From: Bacteroidota bacterium
Lineage (GTDB): Bacteria > Bacteroidota > Bacteroidia > Flavobacteriales_E > Vicingaceae
Direction of reading: 5' to 3'
DNA: 39,954 nucleotides
Assembly (NCBI GenBank): GCA_016183805.1
Contig: JACPDX010000107.1
Coordinates: 1 to 39,954, forward strand
Shown here: positions 9,264-17,308 of the stretch, piece by piece
How positions within the stretch are numbered: position 1 is the first letter of the stretch
Layout of the letters: the number at the start of each line of letters is the position of its first letter
The notes under the pieces: generated by a model
What the model was told of the DNA's origin: nothing
Seen by the model: the letters and a program-made list of their open reading frames with translations, nothing else
Database searches by the model: none
Position numbers and translations under genes: made by a program

Positions 9264-10199
9264 TCAATACCCTTTAGCTCGATAATTTTCTTCCTCATCA
9301 TCGTTGTACATACTGAGGTAATTGTTGTAACGAAAAGCTGCAATTTCATTTTTTGCAACAGCATCCTTAACCGCACATTTTGGTTCATTAATATGTTGGC
9401 AGTTACTATATTGGCAATTATCTAAAATAGCTCGCATTTCTAAAAAATAATGTGATAAATCTGCTTTGTCAAAATCAATTAATCCAAAAGCTTTAACACC
9501 GGGGGTATCAATAATGTGCCCACCAAAACTTAAATCGAACATTTCGGCAAAAGTGGTGGTGTGTTTTCCTTGCTCGTGCATTTCAGAAATAGTACTGGTT
9601 TTCAGGTTTAATGTTGGCTCAATGGTGTTTAGCAAAGTAGACTTACCCACGCCGGAATGACCGGAAATAACAGAAGTCTTGTCTTTTAGAATATTCTTAA
9701 ACTCATCAATATTTTCATTATTTAATGCCGAAACAGCAATACATGGATAACCAATTTTAGTATAAATGTTCATTAAGGTTTTTAATTCGTCCAACTCTAC
9801 CTTATTATATAGGTCAATTTTATTAAACACTAATATGGTTGGAATGTGATAAGCTTCTGCAGAGATTAAAAAGCGGTCGATAAACCCTGTGGTAGTTTTT
9901 GGTTGCGAAATAGTAACAATAAGAACGGCTTGGTCGATATTTGCTGCAATAATGTGCGAATGTTTCGAAAGGTTGATGGATTTGCGGACAATATAATTTT
10001 TTCTATCGGCTATTTCTGTAATTACATTGTTGAGGTTCTCGTCTTGTTTTATCGTAACTACATCACCAACTGCCACAGGATTGGTGGAACGAATTCCTTT
10101 AATCCGAAATTTTCCTTGAATACGGGCTTCAATAACTTCACCATTCTCAAGTTTCACGTTGTACCAACTACCAGTAGATTTTACGACTATTCCTTTCAC
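9264..10199 (-). CDS. rsgA: Ribosome small subunit-dependent GTPase A (RsgA)
   Basis: 311 residues. RsgA is a circularly permuted GTPase that checks late maturation of the 30S subunit in the cytoplasm. The N-terminal third is an OB-fold (KGIVVKSTGSWYNV, with GDVVTIK further on). The G motifs appear in permuted order: NKIDL (G4), SAL (G5), GHSGVGKST (G1) and DTPGVKAFGL (G3). A C-terminal Cys/His zinc motif follows (C..SNCQHINEPKC). Length and order match the family. It is transcribed away from gldA. A TACTTTTG box lies 17-24 bases before the ATG, which would give a very short leader. It is convergent with the small ORF at 8977. Confidence 0.97.
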   Translation of the reverse strand: MKGIVVKSTGSWYNVKLENGEVIEARIQGKFRIKGIRSTNPVAVGDVVTIKQDENLNNVITEIADRKNYIVRKSINLSKHSHIIAANIDQAVLIVTISQPKTTTGFIDRFLISAEAYHIPTILVFNKIDLYNKVELDELKTLMNIYTKIGYPCIAVSALNNENIDEFKNILKDKTSVISGHSGVGKSTLLNTIEPTLNLKTSTISEMHEQGKHTTTFAEMFDLSFGGHIIDTPGVKAFGLIDFDKADLSHYFLEMRAILDNCQYSNCQHINEPKCAVKDAVAKNEIAAFRYNNYLSMYNDDEEENYRAKGY

Positions 10200-10215
10200 A
10201 AAAGATTTAAAAAAT

Positions 10216-10223
10216 CAAAAGTA
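10216..10223 (-). promoter_or_regulatory. Candidate Bacteroidota -7 box for rsgA
   Basis: On the minus strand the sequence reads TACTTTTG, a full match to the TAnnTTTG -7 element of Bacteroidota sigma factors, placed just upstream of the rsgA ATG. No clear TTG -33 element is visible at the usual distance. Confidence 0.45.
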
Positions 10224-10284
10224 AAGAATTTATCTGCTTTAAGTTAAAATCAGTATTTTCGTGGTGTGAAAATAGTTGATGAGG

Positions 10285-10325
10285 TTAGGAGTTTATAAGG
10301 TTGTTAGTAATCTCTAAACTCCTAA
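10285..10325. repeat. 11-base inverted repeat in the gldA leader
   Basis: TTAGGAGTTTA at 10285-10295 is the exact reverse complement of TAAACTCCTAA at 10315-10325, separated by 19 bases. The right part continues into CTTATAACC, partly related to TTTATAAGGTT on the left. It lies 26 bases before the gldA ATG. No T-tract follows, so it is not a typical terminator. It may be a dispersed repeat or a leader hairpin. Confidence 0.55.
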
Positions 10326-10350
10326 ACTTATAACCATCTAAACGATAAAA

Positions 10351-11253
10351 ATGAGTATTGAAGTAAAAAATGTAACTAAAATTTATAGCAACCAAAAAGC
10401 CCTCGATAATGTATCTTTTGTTGTTAATCCTGGAGAAATTGTTGGTTTTTTAGGTCCAAATGGTGCAGGTAAATCAACCATGATGAAAATCATTACCTGT
10501 TTTATTCCTCAAACCGAAGGACAAATTAAAGTGTGTGGTTTTGATGTTACAGAACAACCGATAGATGTAAAACGGCATGTAGGATATTTACCTGAACACA
10601 ATCCGTTGTATTTGGATATGTACGTAAAAGAATATTTAGATTTTACTGCAGGCGTATATAAAATTTCCAATAAAAAAGAACGAATAAAAGAAATGATTGA
10701 AATGGTTGGATTAACCATTGAACAAAATAAAAAAATTGGTGCTTTATCAAAAGGATACCGACAACGAGTTGGTTTAGCTCAAGCTATGATTCATAACCCT
10801 GACGTTTTAATTTTAGATGAACCAACCACAGGTTTAGACCCCAACCAATTAGAAGAAATCAGAAACTTGATTAAACAAATTGGTAAAGAAAAAACCATCA
10901 TGCTTTCAACACATATTATGCAAGAAGTTGATGCCATTTGCGACAGAACCATCATTATTAATAAAGGTAAAATTGTTGCAGACGATTTAACTAAAGATTT
11001 ACATAATATTAAATCGAATGCAATTGTATTAATTGTTGAGTTTGATAAAGAAGTGAATAAATCACAATTAGAAAAAATTGATGGGGTTTTGAATGTGTTG
11101 AACAAAACTTCAAACACTTGGTTTTTAGAAATTACATCCGACAACATTCGAAATAACATTTACCAATTTGCCATGCAAAATGAACTTACAGTTTTAACTA
11201 TTCAAAAGGAAACACAAAGCTTAGAAAGTGTGTTTAAAAATTTAACCAAATAA
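10351..11253 (+). CDS. gldA: ABC transporter ATP-binding protein, GldA-type
   Basis: 300 residues, a complete ABC ATPase. Walker A is GPNGAGKST (about residues 35-43), the signature is LSKGYRQRVGLAQ, Walker B is LILDEPTTGLDP and the H-loop is STHIMQEVD. The stretch GYLPEHNPLYLDMYVKEYL is characteristic of GldA, the ATPase that with the membrane proteins GldF and GldG is needed for gliding in Flavobacterium. No gldF or gldG lies in the window. In non-gliding Bacteroidota the same family is retained, so the presence of T9SS cargo and GldA suggests but does not prove motility. The C-terminal ~80 residues are the usual regulatory extension. The ATG at 10351 follows an 11-base inverted repeat. Confidence 0.88.
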   Translation: MSIEVKNVTKIYSNQKALDNVSFVVNPGEIVGFLGPNGAGKSTMMKIITCFIPQTEGQIKVCGFDVTEQPIDVKRHVGYLPEHNPLYLDMYVKEYLDFTAGVYKISNKKERIKEMIEMVGLTIEQNKKIGALSKGYRQRVGLAQAMIHNPDVLILDEPTTGLDPNQLEEIRNLIKQIGKEKTIMLSTHIMQEVDAICDRTIIINKGKIVADDLTKDLHNIKSNAIVLIVEFDKEVNKSQLEKIDGVLNVLNKTSNTWFLEITSDNIRNNIYQFAMQNELTVLTIQKETQSLESVFKNLTK

Positions 11254-11304
11254 AATAGTTGTAGATAATGTTCAAACAATAAATTTTTCTTTTCTTTGCC
11301 GAAT

Positions 11305-11385
11305 ATTTGTGGAATGATTTGATAGATTGCAACCACGACGATGTTTTCGAACAGGAAATTTAGTCAAAAAAGTGCTAAAACATGT
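11305..11385 (+). promoter_or_regulatory. Candidate SAM-II-like riboswitch upstream of metK
   Basis: A short stem pairs TGTGG (11308-11312) with CCACG (11333-11337), with a terminal T-G wobble. Its 20-base loop contains GATTT and ATTGCAA. This resembles the SAM-II aptamer loop as I remember it (GAUUU...AUUGCAA). An insert follows with a UUCG hairpin (TGTT at 11342-11345, TTCG, AACA at 11350-11353), and then AGTGCTAAAAC at 11371-11381, resembling the GCUAAAA segment of SAM-II. It sits about 75-150 bases before the gene for SAM synthetase, where feedback by SAM would make sense. A weak -7-like TTTCTTTG at 11291-11298 could start the transcript just before it. I did not fold it or test the pseudoknot. 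Confidence 0.55.
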
Positions 11386-11457
11386 ATGCTCTCTTTCAAC
11401 ACATTACCTTCAAATTTTATTTAAGTAATTAGTTTAATCATTTAAAATTTAAATTTA

Positions 11458-12711
11458 ATGTCGTATTTATTTACATCTGAATCAGTATCAGAGGGTCATC
11501 CAGACAAAGTTGCCGACCAAATTTCTGATGCATTAATTGACAATTTTTTAGCATTCGATCCTGAATCAAAAGTTGCTTGCGAAACCTTAGTAACAACCGG
11601 TCAAGTAATCCTTGCCGGTGAAGTAAAATCAAAAGCATATTTAGATGTTCAAGAAATTGCCAGGGAAGTAATTCGTAAAATTGGATATACCAAAAGCGAA
11701 TACATGTTCGAAGCCAACTCTTGCGGTATTTTATCTGCAATTCACGAACAATCGTCCGACATCAATCAAGGTGTTGACCGTAAAAAGAAAGAAGAACAAG
11801 GTGCCGGTGATCAAGGGATGATGTTTGGTTACGCAACTAACGAAACAGACAACTACATGCCATTAGCATTAGATTTAGCTCATGGTATTTTATTAGAATT
11901 AGCTGTTCTTCGTAGAGAAAACAAACAAATAAAATATTTAAGACCTGATGCTAAATCACAAGTTACTTTAGAATATAGTGATGATAATGTGCCTGTTCGT
12001 ATAGATGCAATTGTAGTTTCTACACAACACGATGATTTTGATGCCGAACCTAAAATGTTAGCTAAAATAAAAAAAGACATCGTAGACATTTTAATTCCTC
12101 GTGTAAAAAAGAAATATCCTAAGTATGCTCATTTATTTAACAATAAAATCAGTTACCATATTAATCCAACAGGTAAATTTGTTATTGGTGGACCTCACGG
12201 TGATACTGGTTTAACCGGAAGAAAAATTATTGTGGATACTTATGGTGGCAAAGGTGCTCACGGTGGAGGAGCATTTTCTGGAAAAGATCCGAGTAAAGTT
12301 GACCGTTCTGCAGCTTATGCTACTCGTCACATTGCAAAAAATTTGGTTGCTGCAGGCGTTTGTTCCGAAGTTTTGGTTCAGGTTTCTTATGCCATTGGAG
12401 TTGCTCAACCAATGGGCATTTTTGTTGATACTTATGGTACTTCTAAAGTTAAATTGACTGATGGTCAGATTGCCAAAAAAGTAGAAAAAATATTTGATAT
12501 GCGCCCTTACTTTATTGAGCAACGTTTTAAATTACGTACTCCAATCTATAGTGAAACTGCTGCTTACGGACACATGGGAAGAAAAAACGAAGTAGTTACA
12601 AAAATGTTTAAAAGCCCTGATGGTAAAGAGAAAAAAGTAAAAGTTGAATTATTTACTTGGGAAAAATTAGATTATGTTGCAAAAGTGAAAAAAGAGTTTG
12701 GGTTGAAATAA
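11458..12711 (+). CDS. metK: S-adenosylmethionine synthetase
   Basis: 417 residues. The cytoplasmic enzyme makes S-adenosylmethionine from methionine and ATP. The N terminus has [20 protein letters not shown] with the GHPDK ATP-site motif. [32 protein letters not shown] and the phosphate loop [19 protein letters not shown] follow, all intact. The length is slightly above that of many bacterial homologues, from small internal insertions such as a KKVKVEL stretch near the end. The leader carries a SAM-II-like element, suggesting feedback control. A strong intrinsic terminator follows the stop by five bases, so it is probably monocistronic. Confidence 0.98.
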   Translation: MSYLFTSESVSEGHPDKVADQISDALIDNFLAFDPESKVACETLVTTGQVILAGEVKSKAYLDVQEIAREVIRKIGYTKSEYMFEANSCGILSAIHEQSSDINQGVDRKKKEEQGAGDQGMMFGYATNETDNYMPLALDLAHGILLELAVLRRENKQIKYLRPDAKSQVTLEYSDDNVPVRIDAIVVSTQHDDFDAEPKMLAKIKKDIVDILIPRVKKKYPKYAHLFNNKISYHINPTGKFVIGGPHGDTGLTGRKIIVDTYGGKGAHGGGAFSGKDPSKVDRSAAYATRHIAKNLVAAGVCSEVLVQVSYAIGVAQPMGIFVDTYGTSKVKLTDGQIAKKVEKIFDMRPYFIEQRFKLRTPIYSETAAYGHMGRKNEVVTKMFKSPDGKEKKVKVELFTWEKLDYVAKVKKEFGLK

Positions 12712-12716
12712 GACCG

Positions 12717-12752
12717 AAGCCCGAGGAAGTATCTTCTTCGGGCTTTTATTTT
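12717..12752 (+). terminator. Intrinsic terminator of metK
   Basis: AAGCCCGAGGAAG (12717-12729) pairs with CTTCTTCGGGCTT (12733-12745) with one G-T wobble and a 3-base loop, followed by a T-rich run. It begins five bases after the metK stop. Confidence 0.9.
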
Positions 12753-12810
12753 CAAACCACAAACATTAAAATTTCGACCGTTAATATAAGTAATAAAAAA
12801 AAATTAACCA

Positions 12811-12834
12811 TTGAATAATTTTTTTTGTAATTTG
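12811..12834 (+). promoter_or_regulatory. Weak candidate promoter for the exbB cluster
   Basis: TTG at 12811-12813 and TAATTTG at 12828-12834 resemble the Bacteroidota TTG / TAnnTTTG pair, but the 14-base spacing is shorter than usual and the -7 box is one base short. The leader to the exbB ATG would be about 60 bases. Confidence 0.3.
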
Positions 12835-12900
12835 GCGACTTAATTCAACATAACAAATTTAAAAACTAAAAAATTTAGATAACAAACAATTAAATAAACT

Positions 12901-13704
12901 ATGAAAAAGTTATTAGCTCTATTAACAATTACAAGCGTTTTAAGCTTTGGTATGTTAAACAATTCAGTTTATGCTCAAGACGAGCCAGCAACTGAACAAC
13001 CAGCAGTAGAAACTCCAGCTCCAGCGAAAGCTGCTCCAGCACCTGAAGAAGTTGCTCCGGCAGATCAATCTTTTACTCAAGTGATTAAACAAAAATTTAT
13101 TGAAGGTGGTCCTGGATTTATGGGTATCGTTTTGGTATGTTTAATTTTAGGTCTTGCAATTGTTATTGAAAGGGTTATTTATTTAAACATGGCAACTACT
13201 AACTCTACAAAATTGTTAAAAAACATTGAAGGTGCTTTAACTTCCGGCGGTGTTGAAGCTGCTAAGGAAGTTTGTAGAAACACCAAAGGTCCTGTGGCAA
13301 GTATCTTTTATCAAGGTTTAGACAGAAGTCATGAAGGTGTTGATATGGTTGAAAAATCAGTGGTTTCTTATGGTGGTGTTCAAATGGGCTTGTTAGAAAA
13401 AGGAATTTCTTGGATTGCTTTATTTATTGCACTTGCCCCAATGTTAGGGTTTATGGGTACAGTAATCGGTATGATTGGTGCTTTTGATGCTATCGCTGCT
13501 GCCGGTGATATTTCTCCAGCTGTTGTTGCCGATGGTATTAAAGTAGCCTTATTAACCACTGTATTTGGTTTAATTGTAGCAATGATATTACAAGTTTTTT
13601 ACAATTACATTGTTGCCAAAGTTGACAGTATTGTTAATGATATGGAAAATGCTTCTATTTCATTAATCGACTTATTAGTAAAACACGATTTATCTAAAAA
13701 ATAA
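12901..13704 (+). CDS. exbB: MotA/TolQ/ExbB proton channel family protein
   Basis: 267 residues. ExbB/TolQ proteins form the inner-membrane proton channel that, with ExbD, powers TonB-dependent outer-membrane transport. Residues 1-25 resemble a signal peptide (cleavage near VYA/QDE). A Pro/Ala/Glu-rich segment (about 26-56) precedes the first membrane helix at about 73-93 (GFMGIVLVCLILGLAIVIER). Two further helices at about 167-190 and 210-232 carry the conserved family core LAPMLGFMGTVIGMIGAF and KVALLTTVFGLIVAM. The extended signal-like N terminus is usual in Bacteroidota members. It is first in a four-gene run (exbB, unknown, exbD, exbD) with gaps of 5 and 17 bases and one stop-start overlap, so an operon is nearly certain. 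tonB is not in the window. Confidence 0.95.
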   Translation: MKKLLALLTITSVLSFGMLNNSVYAQDEPATEQPAVETPAPAKAAPAPEEVAPADQSFTQVIKQKFIEGGPGFMGIVLVCLILGLAIVIERVIYLNMATTNSTKLLKNIEGALTSGGVEAAKEVCRNTKGPVASIFYQGLDRSHEGVDMVEKSVVSYGGVQMGLLEKGISWIALFIALAPMLGFMGTVIGMIGAFDAIAAAGDISPAVVADGIKVALLTTVFGLIVAMILQVFYNYIVAKVDSIVNDMENASISLIDLLVKHDLSKK

Positions 13705-13709
13705 TTATT

Positions 13710-14117
13710 ATGAATAGCAAATTATTTAGTATCATTTTAATGACTCTGTTGGGATTATCTGCTGTTTTAAGCGTTTTATTCTTTGTTGACGTTATTTCAG
13801 AAGGATTATTAATTATGTGGTGTTATGTGTTGTTAGGATTAGCATCAGTAGCAGCTATAGTTTTCCCTTTAATTAATATGGCACAAAATCCAAAAAGTGC
13901 AAAAAATGCTTTAATAGGAGTTGTTGCTTTGGCAATTGTTTGTGGCATTGGTTATGCCTTAGCAGGAAGTGAAGAGTTTTTTACATTAGATGGTAAATTA
14001 TTAGCTGATGCAAGTTCCTCAAAATATTCTGAAGCAGGTTTAATTGCATTTTATATTATGGGTGCGGCTGCAATTATTGCAGTTGTTTATGCCGAAGTTT
14101 CAAAAATGTTAAAATAG
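13710..14117 (+). CDS. Conserved-position membrane protein between exbB and exbD
   Basis: 135 residues with four predicted membrane helices (about 5-27, 33-57, 66-86 and 108-131) and a short polar loop around 90-107 (GSEEFFTLDGKLLADASSSKY). I recognise no named domain. It starts 5 bases after exbB and ends 17 bases before the first exbD. From memory such a small four-helix protein often sits at this position in Bacteroidota exbB-exbD clusters, so it may be an accessory of the ExbB/ExbD motor. The function is inferred from position only. Confidence 0.85.
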   Translation: MNSKLFSIILMTLLGLSAVLSVLFFVDVISEGLLIMWCYVLLGLASVAAIVFPLINMAQNPKSAKNALIGVVALAIVCGIGYALAGSEEFFTLDGKLLADASSSKYSEAGLIAFYIMGAAAIIAVVYAEVSKMLK

Positions 14118-14134
14118 TAAAAAAATAAACTTAA

Positions 14135-14743
14135 ATGGCAAAAAGAGAAATATCTGAAATAAATGCCGGCTCAATGGCCGATATTGCTTTCTTGCTTTTA
14201 ATATTCTTTTTGGTTACTACCACCATGGATACCGATACAGGGTTGTTAAGACGACTACCTCCGCCACCGGAAGATATAAATGAATTAGAAAAAATTGATA
14301 TTAAACAACGTAATATTTTTGAAGTGTTGGTTAACGCAAATGATCAATTGTTAGCTAAAGGTGAATACATTCAGGTAACTGAACTTAAAGAGAAAGTAAA
14401 AGAATTTATCAAAGGCGATCCTAGTAATCCTGAAATGCCTGAATATAAAGACGAAGAAGTGCCAATTTTTGGAACTATCCCTGTATCAAAACAGATTGTT
14501 TCTCTCCAAAATGATAATGGAACAACATATCAGATGTATATTAAGGTTCAAAATGAGTTGATTGCTGCTTACAGAGAAGTAAGAAACGAAAGAGCACTAA
14601 AGGAGTTTGGTAAAAGTTATGATGAGTTGGTAAAACTTTCAGAAACATCCGAAACTATCAAGAATCAAGCAGATGCAATAAAAGCAATTTACCCTCAACG
14701 TATTTCTGAAGCAGAACCTAAAGCTATAGGAGGAGCAAAATAA
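14135..14743 (+). CDS. exbD: Biopolymer transporter ExbD/TolR family protein (first copy)
   Basis: 202 residues. A short cytoplasmic N terminus leads into one membrane helix (about 14-31, MADIAFLLLIFFLVTTTM) with the proton-path Asp16. A Pro-rich stretch (LRRLPPPPE) and a periplasmic domain follow. At 202 residues it is longer than classical ExbD (about 140), with an insertion in the periplasmic part and a C-terminal tail (about 160-202) absent from the second copy. It probably pairs with ExbB at 12901 to drive TonB. Its stop codon overlaps the next start as TAATG. Confidence 0.93.
   Translation: MAKREISEINAGSMADIAFLLLIFFLVTTTMDTDTGLLRRLPPPPEDINELEKIDIKQRNIFEVLVNANDQLLAKGEYIQVTELKEKVKEFIKGDPSNPEMPEYKDEEVPIFGTIPVSKQIVSLQNDNGTTYQMYIKVQNELIAAYREVRNERALKEFGKSYDELVKLSETSETIKNQADAIKAIYPQRISEAEPKAIGGAK
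14728..14733 (+). promoter_or_regulatory. Possible Shine-Dalgarno site for the second exbD
   Basis: AGGAGG lies 9 bases before the ATG at 14743. Bacteroidota genes usually lack such sites, so it may matter for reinitiation at the TAATG overlap. The same bases encode Gly-Gly at the end of the first exbD, so the match could be incidental. Confidence 0.4.
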
Positions 14744-15219
14744 TGTCAAAATTTAGAAAAAATAACAGTAAAGGTCAACCGGCAATTTCTACTGCAGCTT
14801 TACCAGATATTGTATTTATGTTGTTGTTCTTTTTTATGGTTACCACAACAATGCGTGAGACTACTTTAAAAGTTAAGGTTGTAACTCCAAAAGCTACTGA
14901 AGTAGAAAAAATGGAGAAGAAATCGTTGGTAAGCTACATTTATATTGGTGAACCCATTAAATCTTTACAGGGTGCTTTTGGTACAGCCCCACGTATTCAA
15001 TTAAATGATGTGTTTGCGACCAAAGAAGATTTGTTTCAGTTTGTTGAAATGGAAAAAGACAAAAGAGATGAAGCCGAACGTAATATGATTACCTGGTCGT
15101 TGAAAGTAGATCAAGATACCAAAATGGGTATTGTTACCGAAGTAAAACAAGAAATGCGTAAAGTAAACGCCTTAAAAATAAATTATTCTTCTAAGAAAAC
15201 AGATAGAATTGTTGATTAG
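14743..15219 (+). CDS. exbD: Biopolymer transporter ExbD/TolR family protein (second copy)
   Basis: 158 residues. The N terminus is basic, followed by a single membrane helix (about 20-37, LPDIVFMLLFFFMVTTTM) with the conserved Asp22 in PDIVF, the ExbD/TolR proton-path residue, and a periplasmic domain with KVVTPKATEVEKMEKKSLV. It overlaps the first exbD by one base (TAATG), implying translational coupling and matched amounts. Two non-identical ExbD proteins are usual in Bacteroidota TonB motors and may form mixed dimers. A strong two-way terminator follows at 15237. Confidence 0.94.
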   Translation: MSKFRKNNSKGQPAISTAALPDIVFMLLFFFMVTTTMRETTLKVKVVTPKATEVEKMEKKSLVSYIYIGEPIKSLQGAFGTAPRIQLNDVFATKEDLFQFVEMEKDKRDEAERNMITWSLKVDQDTKMGIVTEVKQEMRKVNALKINYSSKKTDRIVD

Positions 15220-15236
15220 TTAATAATCGAAATAAA

Positions 15237-15278
15237 AACAACAAAGCCCACGGTTTAAAATGTGGGCTTTGTTGTTTT
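15237..15278. terminator. Bidirectional terminator between exbD and the aldehyde dehydrogenase gene
   Basis: AACAACAAAGCCCAC (15237-15251) and GTGGGCTTTGTTGTT (15262-15276) form a perfect 15-base stem with a 10-base loop, flanked by A and T runs that serve both strands. It touches the stop codon of the minus-strand gene at 15277, so both converging transcripts can end here. Confidence 0.92.
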
Positions 15279-16719
15279 ATAGTTTTATACAGATATTTTT
15301 TGGCTCGGTAAAAAAGTGTAAAGCTTCAAAACCACCTTCTCTTCCAACACCCGATTGTTTTACTCCACCAAATGGAGTTCTCAAATCACGCAACAACCAA
15401 GTATTCACCCAAACAATACCCACATGTAAATTAGCCGCGACACGGTGTGCTTTTTTAAGATTTTCGGTCCATACGCTGGAAGCTAATCCGTATTTTGTAC
15501 TATTCGCCATCATCAACACTTCTTCTTCAGTTTCAAATGGCATAATCGTTACCACTGGTCCAAATATTTCTTCCTGGTTGGTTCTACAATTAAAAGCCAA
15601 GCCCTCAATAATAGTCGGCTGTAGATAATATCCCTCAGAAAATTTTCCATCTAACAACACCCTATTTCCTCCACACAATATTTTTCCGCCTTCTTGTTTT
15701 GCTAATTCTACATACGACAATACTTTTTCCAAATGTGGTTGTGAAACAACTGCACCAATATTCGTGTTTTCATCAAAAGGATTTCCAATTTTTAGGTCTT
15801 TTACTTTGTCAACAAAAGCTTTTTTAAATTTTTCATAAATTCCTTTTTGAACAAAAATTCTCGAGCCACATAAACAAATTTGTCCTTGGTTTGCAAATGA
15901 TGAATGAACGGTTGTCCGTAAAGCATCCTCAAAATTACAATCATCAAAAATGATGTTTGGGTTTTTACCACCCAATTCCAACGAAAGTTTTTTAAACATT
16001 GGACCTGCGGTAGATATAATTTGTTTTCCGGTTACTGTTCCTCCGGTAAATGAAATAACCGGAATATCCGGATGACTGGTAATTGCAGCTCCAACTTTAT
16101 GTCCCAATCCATGCACAATATTCAACACCCCTTTTGGCAATCCGGCTTCCATACAAATTTCTGATAGCAAATACGCTGTCATTGGAGTTATTTCAGAAGG
16201 TTTTGCCACAACTGTATTACCGACAGCCAATGCAGGTGCTATTTTCCAACTAAATAAATACAAAGGTAAATTCCAGGGTGAAATACAACCGCAAACACCT
16301 ATAGGTTCTCTTAATGTATAATTAATAGCAGTATCTTCCATACTGTGAGATTCTGATGCAAAATGTAAAATAGCAGTAGCATAAAAATTAAAATTGCTTG
16401 CAGCACGAGGAATATCGACAGTTTTAGCCAACTTTAACGGCTTACCATTGTCAATAGATTCTGCTTCTGCCAGTTTATCAAGATTATCTTCAATTAAAAA
16501 AGCTATTTTTTGTAGAATCCTCGAACGTTTTTCTTTTGGAGTTTTACTCCAAGTAGGAAAAGCAGCTAAGGCGGCTTGAGTAGCCAATTGCACATCGTTT
16601 TCATCAGAATCAGGAATAAGAGAATATACTTTTCCGATGGAAGGATTAATATTATCAAGATAATTACCACTAATTGGAGCAATCAGCTCTCCGTTGATAT
16701 AATTTCTAATTTTTAACAT
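15277..16719 (-). CDS. Aldehyde dehydrogenase, 2-aminomuconate/2-hydroxymuconate-semialdehyde dehydrogenase-like
   Basis: 480 residues, a full-length NAD-dependent aldehyde dehydrogenase. The catalytic Cys is at 282 (QGQIC) and the general-base Glu at 248 (LELGGKNP). The cofactor site is marked by SPWNLPLYL, KPSEITP and FTGGT. The C terminus TPFGGVKQSGVGREGGFEAL, preceded by WVNTWLLRDLR, resembles ALDH8-type and bacterial 2-hydroxymuconic/2-aminomuconic semialdehyde dehydrogenases, which oxidise ring-cleavage products. In flavobacteria this enzyme usually belongs to tryptophan (kynurenine) catabolism. No other pathway gene is next to it here, so the substrate is inferred from family resemblance only. 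It is 54 bases downstream of the CopD-like gene and probably cotranscribed with it. Confidence 0.9.
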   Translation of the reverse strand: MLKIRNYINGELIAPISGNYLDNINPSIGKVYSLIPDSDENDVQLATQAALAAFPTWSKTPKEKRSRILQKIAFLIEDNLDKLAEAESIDNGKPLKLAKTVDIPRAASNFNFYATAILHFASESHSMEDTAINYTLREPIGVCGCISPWNLPLYLFSWKIAPALAVGNTVVAKPSEITPMTAYLLSEICMEAGLPKGVLNIVHGLGHKVGAAITSHPDIPVISFTGGTVTGKQIISTAGPMFKKLSLELGGKNPNIIFDDCNFEDALRTTVHSSFANQGQICLCGSRIFVQKGIYEKFKKAFVDKVKDLKIGNPFDENTNIGAVVSQPHLEKVLSYVELAKQEGGKILCGGNRVLLDGKFSEGYYLQPTIIEGLAFNCRTNQEEIFGPVVTIMPFETEEEVLMMANSTKYGLASSVWTENLKKAHRVAANLHVGIVWVNTWLLRDLRTPFGGVKQSGVGREGGFEALHFFTEPKNICIKL

Positions 16720-16773
16720 TTTTTATTTTTCAAGAATTGAGGTAAAAATATTCATTTTTATAAATTAAAAGCG

Positions 16774-17214
16774 TTAGATAATTGCCAGCCTAAAGCTTAA
16801 TCCAGTAATAACAAATAATATTGCCACTAGTGTTACCATAAAAATATGAACTGCTAACGAAATTGAGTTTTTCTCCGATAAATTTGGAATTAATCTAAAT
16901 CGGGCATCAAGAGCAAGCAATACTGTTATAATCAGCAAAATCAACTTTATGCCCACATGTGTTGAAACGTGATTGGAGAAAGAAAACCATTCAGAAACAT
17001 TCGGTAACAAGGAATAAGCTAAATAAATTCCCGTTATCACTTGAATAATTAAAGCAGGAATTCCAATTTTTTCAAAATTTTCTTCAAATTCGGTTAAAGC
17101 CTGAATATTTTTTGTTTTTAAGATTTTTGGTAAAACAACAATTGCCAAAATTAAATGTCCTCCAGTCCAAACGGTTGCAGCTAAAACATGAAGAACTAAA
17201 AAGAAAGAATGCAT
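16774..17214 (-). CDS. CopD-like four-helix membrane protein
   Basis: 146 residues with four membrane helices and little else. The first helix contains the motif LHVLAATVWTGGHL, with a His and a WTGGH typical of the CopD/DUF2269-like group of heme- or copper-associated integral membrane proteins. Further His residues (SNHVSTHVG, VHIF) sit near or in later helices and could bind heme or metal. The function is not known from the sequence; it may be a small inner-membrane redox or copper-handling protein. A TACCTTTG promoter box lies about 30 bases upstream, and the dehydrogenase gene follows after 54 bases. Confidence 0.7.
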   Translation of the reverse strand: MHSFFLVLHVLAATVWTGGHLILAIVVLPKILKTKNIQALTEFEENFEKIGIPALIIQVITGIYLAYSLLPNVSEWFSFSNHVSTHVGIKLILLIITVLLALDARFRLIPNLSEKNSISLAVHIFMVTLVAILFVITGLSFRLAII

Positions 17215-17239
17215 AAATTTTATTTAGTTTTTGAAAAAT

Positions 17240-17247
17240 CAAAGGTA
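17240..17247 (-). promoter_or_regulatory. -7 box for the CopD-like gene
   Basis: The minus strand reads TACCTTTG, a full TAnnTTTG match, 26-33 bases before the ATG at 17214. It is divergent from the box at 17270 with only 22 bases between them, so the two promoters probably compete or share control. No obvious TTG at -33. Confidence 0.5.
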
Positions 17248-17269
17248 ATCTTTATTGTCAGATTTATTT

Positions 17270-17277
17270 TACATTTG
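17270..17277 (+). promoter_or_regulatory. -7 box for mtgA
   Basis: TACATTTG matches TAnnTTTG fully and lies 31 bases before the mtgA ATG. A TTG at 17255 is too close to be a normal -33 element. Confidence 0.5.
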
Positions 17278-17308
17278 CATTCTAGTCAACTCAAGTTGAT
17301 GTCATAAA

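Noticed and set aside
11254-11457. Classical SAM-I (S-box) riboswitch in the metK leader
   Set aside because: The conserved S-box segments and four-way junction pattern were not seen; the visible blocks resemble SAM-II instead.
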